Positions 9,059 through 17,500 of a stretch of 64,000 bases of DNA are shown one piece after another (within the stretch, counting starts at the first letter, position 1; each line of letters starts with the position of its first letter). Location of the stretch: NCBI RefSeq assembly GCF_042427615.1, contig NZ_JBHMEZ010000011.1, positions 434,001-498,000 of the forward strand, given 5' to 3'. The translations under genes and the position numbers were made by a program. The notes below the pieces were generated by a model. It ran no database searches, was not told where the DNA came from, and worked only from the letters and a program-made list of their open reading frames with translations. This stretch comes from Formosa undariae. GTDB lineage: Bacteria; Bacteroidota; Bacteroidia; Flavobacteriales; Flavobacteriaceae.

Positions 9059-10123
9059 ATGATAGAAGTAGATTATTTAGTAGTAGGTTGTGGATTTGCA
9101 GGACTGTCTTTTATAGAAGAAGTTAAGGCACATAATAAATCTGTTTTAGTTTTCGATAACCAATCTCAGCAATCCTCTACGGTTGCAGGAGGGATGTATA
9201 ATCCGGTTATCTTAAAACGTTTTACTGCAGTTTGGAAAAGTCAAGAACAGTTAAGATTGGCTTTACCATTTTATGAAAAATTAGAAGAAAAACTTAACAT
9301 TACTGTAGATTATAAGCTTCCAGTGTATCGTCGTTTTGTATCCACAGAAGAACAAAATAATTGGTTTGCGGCTTCAGATAAATTAAATGTAGGCGAATTT
9401 ATTTCAACCAAATTAATAAAGAACACCAATACGAATCTAGATGCAGATTTTGGTTTCGGAGAAGTGCTTCAAACTGGACGTGTAGATTCAGCACTTTTAA
9501 TGTCTTCATATAGAGCTTATCTGAAGTTGAATGAGGAACTAGTAGAACGTTCATTTCAATACGACGATTTAATACCAACAGATACAGGTTTTACCTATCA
9601 AAACATAAATGTAAAGCATGTTGTTTTTGCTGAAGGCTTTGGTCTAAAACAAAATCCGTTTTTTAATTATTTACCTTTACAAGGTTCTAAAGGAGAATTG
9701 CTTATAATCCGTGCTCCCGAATTAAAAATGGATTTCCTGCTTAAGTCTAGTGTGTTTGTAATGCCTTTAGGTAACGACTTATATAAAGTAGGCGCAACTT
9801 ACGAAAGGGACGATAAAACGAATAATACAACAGAAGCTGGGAAGAATCAATTGCTAAGTAAGTTAGAATCCTTTTTAAAATGTGATTTTGAAGTTGTAGA
9901 TCAGGTCGCAGGTGTACGTCCTACAGTAAAAGATAGAAGGCCATTAATAGGTGCACATCCCGAACACAAGAATATGTATGTATTAAACGGTTTAGGTTCT
10001 CGAGGTGTCTTAACTGGTCCCTATGTTTCTAAACAACTTTATAGCGCTATCGAAAATGGAGGTGAATTGGATATTGAAATTGATATAAAACGCTATCAAG
10101 GCGATTATGCTCCTATTTCTTAA
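9059..10123 (+). CDS. FAD-dependent oxidoreductase (DadA/glycine oxidase family)
   Basis: A DAO-fold flavoprotein of 354 aa that would oxidise an amino acid or another amine; the substrate cannot be told. The N-terminal dinucleotide site is clear (VDYLVVGCGFAGLSFIEEV, then VLVFDNQ). The family substrate/FAD loop TVAGGMYNPV follows, and the C-terminal FAD motif is GVRPTVKDRRPLIG with LNGLGSRGVLTGP. No membrane segment is seen. The 3' end overlaps the convergent DUF983 gene by 11 bases. Confidence 0.85.
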   Translation: MIEVDYLVVGCGFAGLSFIEEVKAHNKSVLVFDNQSQQSSTVAGGMYNPVILKRFTAVWKSQEQLRLALPFYEKLEEKLNITVDYKLPVYRRFVSTEEQNNWFAASDKLNVGEFISTKLIKNTNTNLDADFGFGEVLQTGRVDSALLMSSYRAYLKLNEELVERSFQYDDLIPTDTGFTYQNINVKHVVFAEGFGLKQNPFFNYLPLQGSKGELLIIRAPELKMDFLLKSSVFVMPLGNDLYKVGATYERDDKTNNTTEAGKNQLLSKLESFLKCDFEVVDQVAGVRPTVKDRRPLIGAHPEHKNMYVLNGLGSRGVLTGPYVSKQLYSAIENGGELDIEIDIKRYQGDYAPIS

Positions 10124-10496
10124 CTAAGTCCTTAGTGTAGCTCATAAACATGTTTATCCAAATATTTCTGGACAAACGCATTATTATAGGCATAAAGGCT
10201 ATTAAAGTGCAAACAATAGCAATAAAAGCGGTTATAAGTCCGGATCCCAAAAATAAGTGGCTAATTACAAAAGCGGCTACTGCAAAAGCAATACCTACGG
10301 CATAACTTACGTACATTGCGCCATAAAAGAAGGAAGGTTCAATCTTATATTTAGTATGACAGTGCGAACAATGTTCATGCATTTTTAAAGTGTCCTTAAG
10401 CACGTACGAATTTTTATTAACGTACATAGATTCTTGATGACATTTCGGGCAAGCACCCGTAAAAATACTATATAGTTTCGATCCTTTTGTAAACAT
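10113..10496 (-). CDS. DUF983 family membrane protein
   Basis: Two CxxC-type pairs (CPKCHQ and CSHCHTKY) flank a short linker and probably bind zinc. Two hydrophobic segments follow (FFYGAMYVSYAVGIAFAVAAFVI and LITAFIAIVCTLIAFMPIIM). This is the DUF983 layout, of unknown function. An ATG 39 bases upstream (10535) is possible. I prefer MFTKGSKLYSIFTG because the longer version would run through the divergent ABC-F promoter at 10508 and adds a tail not typical of the family. Confidence 0.8.
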   Translation of the reverse strand: MFTKGSKLYSIFTGACPKCHQESMYVNKNSYVLKDTLKMHEHCSHCHTKYKIEPSFFYGAMYVSYAVGIAFAVAAFVISHLFLGSGLITAFIAIVCTLIAFMPIIMRLSRNIWINMFMSYTKDLVKK

Positions 10497-10507
10497 TTTA
10501 TTTAATG

Positions 10508-10515
10508 TATTTTTG
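10508..10515 (+). promoter_or_regulatory. -7 promoter element for the ABC-F gene
   Basis: TATTTTTG matches TAnnTTTG and is followed by C. It gives a leader of about 60 bases to the ATG at 10583. Confidence 0.6.
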
Positions 10516-10582
10516 CAATCAATTTTAAAATACAAACTTAAGATTTAATCGCTTAAAGTTTGGTAACATTAGTAACAATTCT

Positions 10583-12493
10583 ATGCTTAACATTCATAAT
10601 TTATCTATTTCATTTCAGGGTGAATATTTATTCGAAGAGATAACCTTTAAACTAGGTCAAGGGGACCGTGTTGGTTTAATTGGTAAAAATGGTGCCGGAA
10701 AATCGACCATGCTGAAAATTTTATCTAAAGATCTAGAACCCGATTCTGGTCAGATTTCTGCAGATAAAGATTTAAAAATCGGATTTTTACGACAAGATAT
10801 AGATTTTGTTTTAGGACGTACCGTTTTAGAAGAAGCTTATCAGGCCTTCGTAGAAATCAAGATACTTGAGGGTAAAATGGAGTATATAAACGAGCAGTTT
10901 GTTACCCGTACAGATTACGAAAGTGAATCTTATCATCAATTAATGATCGATTTAAACGATTTACAGCACCAATACGAAATTCTTGGAGGATACAACTATC
11001 AGGGAAATACAGAACGTATCTTACAAGGTTTAGGATTTCAGCGTGAAGATTTTGAAAAACTAACAGACACATTTTCTGGAGGTTGGAGAATGCGTATCGA
11101 ATTAGCAAAATTGTTACTTCAGAATAATGATATCCTGTTGCTCGATGAGCCAACAAACCACTTGGATATAGAATCTATTATCTGGTTAGAAGGATTTTTA
11201 AAAACGTATCCAGGTGCAGTAGCTATTGTATCCCACGATAAGATGTTTTTAGATAATGTTACCAATAGAACAATAGAAATTTCATTAGGTCGTATTTACG
11301 ATTATCCAAAACCATATTCGCAGTTTTTAGTATTGCGTCAAGAGATTAGAGATCAGCAAATGGCATCTCAGAAGAATCAGCAAAAACAAATCGAGCAAAC
11401 TGAAAAGCTAATTGAAAAATTCCGTGCCAAAGCGTCTAAAGCAACTATGGCACAGTCGCTTATAAAAAAGTTAGATAAGATAGATCGTATTGAAGTCGAT
11501 GAAGATGACAATAGTGTGATGACTCTAAATTTTCCGGTATCAGTTACACCTGGAAAAGTTGTTGTAGAGGCTAATGATATTGTTAAAGAATATGGCGATA
11601 AGAAAGTGCTTCAAGGTGTTAGTTTACATATAGAACGTGATAGTAAAACTGCTTTCGTTGGACAAAACGGACAAGGAAAATCTACTTTAGCTAAAATTAT
11701 AGTCGGTGAGTTAGAACATGGCGGACAGTTAAAACTAGGACATAATGTTCAAATAGGATATTTTGCTCAGAATCAAGCGGAGTATTTGGATGGGAATAAA
11801 ACCGTTTTAGATACGATGATTGATGCTGCAAATGAAAAGAACAGAAGTAAAGTCCGAGATATCTTGGGATCCTTTTTGTTTCGAGGAGAAGAAGCCGATA
11901 AGTATGTACGCGTATTATCTGGAGGAGAAAGAAACCGTTTGGCATTAGCTAAGTTAATGCTTCAGCCATTTAATGTTTTGGTTATGGATGAGCCAACCAA
12001 TCACTTAGATATAAAATCTAAAAATGTACTTAAAGACGCTTTAAAACGCTTTGAAGGAACGTTGTTACTTGTATCTCACGATCGTGATTTCCTTCAGAAT
12101 CTAACAGATAAGGTGGTTGAATTTAAAGACCATAAGCTAAAGGAGTATTTAGGTGATGTAGATTTCTATCTAGAAGAACGTAATGTTCAAAATCTAAGAG
12201 AAGTTGAAAAGCGTAATGTGGTTAAAAATCAACCAAAAGAGAAATCTGCAACGTCTTATGAAGATCAGAAAAAATTAAAATCTCTTAATAATAAGTTGAG
12301 TAAAATAGAATCTCAAATTAGTGAATTAGAAAGAGAGATTAAAAAAACAGATTTAGACTTGGCTTCAAACTACGACGAATTGGCTAATAAACCAGGGTTT
12401 TTCGATAGTTATAAGAAGAAGAAAAAGAAATTAACGGTATTAATGTCGGATTGGGAAGATGTACAAATGGACCTTGAAACCTTAAAAAGTTAA
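10583..12493 (+). CDS. ABC-F family ribosome-associated ATPase
   Basis: Two ABC ATPase cassettes with no membrane domain are joined by a charged linker (about 235-320), the ABC-F design. Cassette 1 has GKNGAGKS, signature FSGGWRMRIELAKLL and ILLLDEPTNHLD. Cassette 2 has GQNGQGKS, LSGGERNRLALAKLM and VLVMDEPTNHLD. The C-terminus is a coiled coil (KLKSLNNKLSKIESQISELEREIKK), as in Uup/YheS-type proteins. Such proteins act at the ribosomal E site. With 636 aa and a chromosomal setting, a housekeeping translation factor is likelier than an antibiotic-protection protein. Confidence 0.93.
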   Translation: MLNIHNLSISFQGEYLFEEITFKLGQGDRVGLIGKNGAGKSTMLKILSKDLEPDSGQISADKDLKIGFLRQDIDFVLGRTVLEEAYQAFVEIKILEGKMEYINEQFVTRTDYESESYHQLMIDLNDLQHQYEILGGYNYQGNTERILQGLGFQREDFEKLTDTFSGGWRMRIELAKLLLQNNDILLLDEPTNHLDIESIIWLEGFLKTYPGAVAIVSHDKMFLDNVTNRTIEISLGRIYDYPKPYSQFLVLRQEIRDQQMASQKNQQKQIEQTEKLIEKFRAKASKATMAQSLIKKLDKIDRIEVDEDDNSVMTLNFPVSVTPGKVVVEANDIVKEYGDKKVLQGVSLHIERDSKTAFVGQNGQGKSTLAKIIVGELEHGGQLKLGHNVQIGYFAQNQAEYLDGNKTVLDTMIDAANEKNRSKVRDILGSFLFRGEEADKYVRVLSGGERNRLALAKLMLQPFNVLVMDEPTNHLDIKSKNVLKDALKRFEGTLLLVSHDRDFLQNLTDKVVEFKDHKLKEYLGDVDFYLEERNVQNLREVEKRNVVKNQPKEKSATSYEDQKKLKSLNNKLSKIESQISELEREIKKTDLDLASNYDELANKPGFFDSYKKKKKKLTVLMSDWEDVQMDLETLKS

Positions 12494-12571
12494 TAAATAT
12501 TGCTCTTTATCGAAAAAAAGAGACTTTAAGCAGTTTTTTTATGTTAATTTGTGGCTCCCAACCACCGCGAT

Positions 12572-13390
12572 ATGAAAACATTACTACTTACTTGTATTTG
12601 CTTAATTTCTTCATTTTTTGTTAAAGCAGAGATTCCGCTTAGTGAAAAAAAAGCACTTGTTAATTTATACTATGCAACCAATGGTGAACATTGGAAAATA
12701 CCATGGAATTTAAATGAACCTGTAGAAAAATGGCATGGTGTTACAATAAGTAACGATCATGTTATTGTACTTCATTTACCAAGTAATAATTTAATAGGCG
12801 AGTTGCCAGCAAGTATTAGTGAATTAAGATACCTAACAAGGCTTAATTTAGCTTCGAATAGGTTAGGTGGACCAATACCACGTTCTATAGGGCAGTTAAG
12901 AGATCTTAAAAGCTTAGAGTTATTTCTTAATGAATTTATCGGTTACTTACCTGCCGAAATAGGAAACTTGAAACAGTTACAATTTTTAAGTCTATATCAT
13001 AATAAATTAAAAGGAAATGTACCATCCTCTTTTACGAAATTAGAAGACTTAGAAATGTTGCAATTGGGAAGGAACTATTTTACTGGATATTTCCCTAAGC
13101 AATTATGTAGTCTGCAAAACTTAGAACATTTAAGTTTACATGATAATGCTTTTGAAGGTGAATTACCTAACGAATTAGGTGATATGAATAATTTAGAAGA
13201 ATTAATTATCACGAACAATAAATTTTCAGGGTATCTACCAAAGGCAATAGGGAACTTAAATAAGTTAACTACCCTAATGTTGAAAAAAAATAATTTCAAT
13301 AAAGACTATTATTGTTTTACAGATCGCATGCCTGTAGGGTATCTGTCGATAGAAATTGAGAATGAATCTGTAATTACAGATCATAATTAG
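12572..13390 (+). CDS. Secreted leucine-rich repeat protein
   Basis: It starts with a signal peptide (MKTLLLTCICLISSFFVKA) followed by a cap similar to plant LRR N-termini (ALVNLYYATNGEHWK). About six plant-type LRRs of 23-24 residues follow (for example LTRLNLASNRLGGPIPRSIGQL, written in parts: LTRLNLASN then GPIPRSIGQL). It is probably a surface or secreted binding protein. It has no C-terminal type IX sorting domain. The upstream in-frame ATG at 12551 would put seven residues before the signal peptide, so 12572 is preferred. Confidence 0.82.
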   Translation: MKTLLLTCICLISSFFVKAEIPLSEKKALVNLYYATNGEHWKIPWNLNEPVEKWHGVTISNDHVIVLHLPSNNLIGELPASISELRYLTRLNLASNRLGGPIPRSIGQLRDLKSLELFLNEFIGYLPAEIGNLKQLQFLSLYHNKLKGNVPSSFTKLEDLEMLQLGRNYFTGYFPKQLCSLQNLEHLSLHDNAFEGELPNELGDMNNLEELIITNNKFSGYLPKAIGNLNKLTTLMLKKNNFNKDYYCFTDRMPVGYLSIEIENESVITDHN

Positions 13391-13419
13391 GATATTATTT
13401 AATTATTATACAATAAAGT

Positions 13420-13596
13420 ATGTTTGAGCACTTCTTTACTTGTCCGTATTGCTGGGAAACGATTTCTATGTTGTTAGATACAGGTGTTTCTAAACAGCAA
13501 TATATCGAAGATTGTGAGGTGTGTTGTAATCCGATCGAGATACAGGTATCTTTTTTAGAAGGTGAACTTTCAGATTTTCAAGCAACTACAAATTAG
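13420..13596 (+). CDS. CPXCG motif cysteine-rich mini-protein
   Basis: A 58-residue protein starting MFEHFFTCPYCWETISMLLD, with a second cysteine group (DCEVCCNPI). This is the CPXCG family of small, probably zinc-binding proteins of unknown function, common in Proteobacteria and Flavobacteriia. The Gly of CPxCG is Trp-shifted here (CPYCWE). No further feature is seen. Confidence 0.75.
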   Translation: MFEHFFTCPYCWETISMLLDTGVSKQQYIEDCEVCCNPIEIQVSFLEGELSDFQATTN

Positions 13597-13620
13597 TTTA
13601 AATATTTTTTTAAAATATGC

Positions 13621-13650
13621 TTGGTATATCAAAAAAGGGTCGTATATTTG
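13621..13650 (+). promoter_or_regulatory. Full Bacteroidetes promoter of the initiator tRNA
   Basis: TTG at 13621-13623, then exactly 19 bases, then TATATTTG at 13643-13650 and CA. This is the ideal -33/-7 arrangement and the best promoter in the window. Confidence 0.85.
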
Positions 13651-13722
13651 CAGTCCGAAACAACGAGATCAGTATTATGAGCTGAAAGTTAAAAGCTAAG
13701 TTTGGTGTTTTAGGATTTACAT

Positions 13723-13795
<73 letters not shown>

Positions 13796-13804
13796 CTAGT
13801 AAAG

Positions 13805-13837
13805 AAAAGGCTTTGCAGAAATGTGAGGCCTTTTTTT
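13805..13837 (+). terminator. Rho-independent terminator after the tRNA
   Basis: Stem AAAAGGC / GCCTTTT with a G-T extended inner part, then a run of seven T. Confidence 0.75.
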
Positions 13838-13846
13838 ATTTCCAAT

Positions 13847-13868
13847 AGTACAGAATAAGTACAGAATA
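13847..13868 (+). repeat. Tandem 11-bp repeat at the presumed element border
   Basis: AGTACAGAATA occurs twice, head to tail, 50 bases past the tRNA. Short direct repeats in this position are often arm sites of a tyrosine integrase acting at a tRNA 3' end. That role is an inference, because no integrase gene is in the window. Confidence 0.5.
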
Positions 13869-14004
13869 TTCCTATTTTCAAAATTCAATTCTATTTATGC
13901 TCATTTGCCTTCTATTGATAATAAGTAGTATCAAATATCTAAATAGTGTTTGGATATAAAGGTGAACATTCTTTCTTTGCACAACCTGTGCATCCATTAT
14001 TTTG

Positions 14005-14012
14005 TATCTTTG
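14005..14012 (+). promoter_or_regulatory. -7 promoter element before the His/Cys-rich secreted protein
   Basis: TATCTTTG matches TAnnTTTG. The ATG at 14022 follows after 9 bases, so the leader is very short. Confidence 0.5.
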
Positions 14013-14021
14013 TCAAACTTT

Positions 14022-14417
14022 ATGAAAATATTCGTTTCCATATCAATGTCAATTTTATTCTTTTTTCAGGGAATTAGCATTGATATGGACTTTTGTGGAC
14101 CAATTAAAGAAATTTCAAGCATTATTACCCATTATCAAGACCATAAAGTTTATGGAGACTCTTTCCTTGAATATGTAGTTGAAGATTACATTGACAATGA
14201 TGCAAAAAATGAAGGGCATCATAATAACCCAGATAAGGAGAATACACCAGTCCATTCCCATCATCAATGTTGTCACCCTTTAGTATTAATTATTGCGAAC
14301 AACAATTCGGTTTTAACCAATCGACTAAAGTTTGAAGAGAAAAAACAGTTTAACTTACATAAAGTAAACTTCACTTCCAGATATCTGGAATCGCTTTTCC
14401 AACCCCCTAAAGTATAA
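14022..14417 (+). CDS. Small secreted His/Cys-rich protein of the metal efflux locus
   Basis: From ATG 14022 the product has 131 residues. It has a signal peptide (MKIFVSISMSILFFFQGISI), an acidic middle, a metal-binding-looking cluster (HHNNPDKENTPVHSHHQCCHP) and a C-terminal LFQPPKV. Short proteins with a central HxCC-type motif and a terminal PP precede metal RND efflux genes in many Bacteroidetes (HYC_CC_PP/DUF6660-like). A periplasmic metal chaperone or sensor is plausible but unproven. An earlier in-frame ATG (13950) lies upstream of the promoter and is unlikely. Confidence 0.7.
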   Translation: MKIFVSISMSILFFFQGISIDMDFCGPIKEISSIITHYQDHKVYGDSFLEYVVEDYIDNDAKNEGHHNNPDKENTPVHSHHQCCHPLVLIIANNNSVLTNRLKFEEKKQFNLHKVNFTSRYLESLFQPPKV

Positions 14418-14523
14418 TTCAGTTTTTTTTAGGATAGCTATATCCTACCGTGATGCTTTTCAAAGTAAGTATCGCATCATAAACGCATTGCATTTCTTTG
14501 CATTGCGATGTTTAAACTGAATT
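14416..14523. repeat. Inverted repeats in the leader of the czcA-like gene
   Basis: AATTCAGTTT (14416) and AAACTGAATT (14514) form a perfect 10-bp inverted pair around about 90 bases. Inside are a hairpin AGGATA-GCTA-TATCCT (14431-14446), a TGATGC/GCATCA pair (14451, 14473) and a direct repeat GCATTGC (twice). The whole gap between the two genes can fold; a leader RNA or operator is possible. Confidence 0.45.
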
Positions 14524-14535
14524 AATACTTTTTCT

Positions 14536-17500
14536 ATGATTAACAAAATCATTTCATTTTCCATTAATAACAAGTTTATTATTGGGCTCTTTATAGTGGC
14601 ACTTGTAGGTACGGGCATTTGGTCTATGGCCACTATAAATCTGGGTTCTGTACCCGATATTACCAACAACCAAGTACAGGTTATTACAGTTGCCCCAAAT
14701 TTAGGTACTGAAGACATTGAACAATTTGTTACTTATCCGGTAGAATTGGCAATGGCAAATCTACCAGACGTTATCGAGCTGCGTTCGGTGTCTCGTTTTG
14801 GATTGTCAGTTGTTACTATCGTATTTGAGGACGAGGCAGGCACATATCTTCCCCGGCAATTAGTGCAAGAGAAATTAACCGAAGTTGCCGGAGAAATCCC
14901 CGAAGGCTTCGGCACGCCATTTATGGCCCCAATTACCACAGGTTTGGGCGAAATCTACCAATACAGCCTAAAAGTAAAGGAAGGCTACGAAGATAAATAC
15001 GATGCAATGGAGCTTCGTACCATCCAAGATTGGATTGTAAAACGCCAAATGGCATTAGTTCCAGGAGTCGTCGAGGTAAATGCTTTTGGAGGATTTGTGA
15101 AGCAATATGAAGTAGCCATAAACCCCAATAAGCTAAAAAGTTTCGGTATTACAATGAACCAGGTCTTTGAAGCCCTTAAAGTGAACAATGCCAATACTGG
15201 AGGTGCCTATATAGAAAAAAATAACCAAGCCAATTTTATCCGTGGCGAAGGCTTGGCCCGAAGTATCGCCGATTTGGAAAACACAGTTGTAACTACTCAA
15301 AACGGTAGTCCCGTTTTAATACGGGATGTCGCTGAAAAGGTTGGATATGGCAGCCAAGTACGCTATGGCGCTTTTACCCAAGATGGACACGAATCTGTGG
15401 GCGGACAAATTTTAATGCTGAAAGGCGAAAGCCCAGGCGACGTGATCGAAAATGTGGAAAAGCGTATTGTAGAAATTCAAAAATCCCTGCCGGAAGGCGT
15501 TTATATTGATGCTTTTTTAAGTCGAAGTGAACTTATTGAGGCAACCACAAGTACCGTTAAAACAAATCTAATAGAAGGTGCCCTTATTGTCATATTTGTT
15601 TTGGTCTTGCTTTTAGGAAGCTTCCGTGGTGGCTTGATAGCAGCGTCGATAATCCCTTTATGCCTATTATTTGCATTTATTTTGATGAAACAATTTGGCA
15701 TTTGGGCAAATTTAATGTCCTTGGGTGCGATCGATTTTGGGATTATTGTAGATGGTGCGGTGATTATCGTGGAAGGAGCGGTTTTCCACATTCATCAACG
15801 GATGAAAAAATCCACAACCGCCATTAACCAAGCTGAAATGGATGAAATCGCCTATGACTCTTCAAGTAAAATGATGAATTCTGCCTTCTTCGGTCAACTA
15901 ATTGTTCTTATAGTTTTTACACCTATTCTGTTTTTGACCGGTGTGGAAGGGAAAATGTTTCGACCAATGGCATTTACATTTGGTTTTGCCGTTTTAGGGG
16001 CAATTATTCTTTGCCTTACCTACGTACCAATGATGTCATCATTATTTTTAAAACCTGCTAAAAATCAAAATAGTTGGTTTGCCAAATTTGAAAACAAGAT
16101 TGATAGGTTCAGTGATAAAATTATGGGGGTTCTGAATCGTATCTATCTGCCTATATTAAATTTTGCACTTCGCTTTCGGGCAGGTGTGGTTATAGGCGCG
16201 GTTGCCTTGCTTTTGATTGCAGGATTTATTTTTAGCAATATGGGAGCAGAATTTGTCCCTAAATTTGATGAAGGCGATATTGCATTTCAAGCATTGATAA
16301 AACCAGGGAGCAGTCTTTCAGAATCTATTGAGGCCTCAGAGAAACTTCAGAATTTAATCAATGAGTTTCCGGAAGTAAAAACAGTAGTTTCAAGGATTGG
16401 TGTGGCTGAAATACCAACAGACCCAATGCCTATGGATATTGCCGATAGTTATATTATTCTTGAAAAGGACAAGAGTAAATGGACATCCGCAGATAGTAAA
16501 GAAGAACTCATAGAAAAGATTCAAGAAAAAATTTCAGTAGTTCCCGGCGTAAATTTTGTGTTTACACAACCTGTAGAACTTCGTTTTAATGAATTGCTGA
16601 CTGGTGTCCGTGAAGACGTGGCCATCAAATTGTACGGAGAAGATTTGGACGTTTTGGCAGACAAGATACAGGAAATCGCGGCAGTAATTAGGACCGTTCC
16701 CGGAGCGGCTGACATTAATGTGGAGGCTACAAGTGGTTTGCCACAAATGACGGTGGTATATAACCGTGCGAAAATGGCACAATACGGTGTAACCGTTGAT
16801 AAGCTGAATGATTATGTAAGTGCTTCATTTTCAGGAGAACAGGCAGGAGTCATTTTTGAAGGGGAAAAACGGTTCGATGTGGTCATTCGTTTGGCAGAGG
16901 AATATCGACAAGACATCAATAGCTTAAAAAACCTTTATATAGACCTGCCAAACGGTGCACAAGTACCATTAAAGGAGGTGGCAGATATCAGCTATAAACC
17001 CGGACCAATGCAGATTTCAAGAGACAATACCTCTCGTCGTACTTCCGTGGGCGTGAATGTTCGTGGGCGCGATGTAAAATCGATGGTCGAGGAAATTCAA
17101 CAAAAATTGGAAACGGATGTTAAACTGCCACCAGGTTATTTTGTAACCTACGGCGGATCATTTGAAAACCTACAACGAGCATCAGACCGATTGATGATTG
17201 TAGTCCCAATCGTTCTATTAACAATATTTGTTCTGCTTTACTTTGCTTTGAATTCAGTTACACAAGCCTTGATGATCTATATGGCAGTGCCTTTGGCGGC
17301 CATTGGTGGCGTTTTCGTTTTGTTGATTCGTGGAATGCCTTTCAGTATTTCCGCGGGAGTCGGATTTATCGTGCTCTTCGGAGTTGCCGTATTAAACGGA
17401 CTCATACTCATAAATAAGTTCAATGAATTAAAAGACAGTGGAATGACAGATTTAAAAAAACGTATATATGAAGCTACGCACGAACGTTTACGTCCAATTT

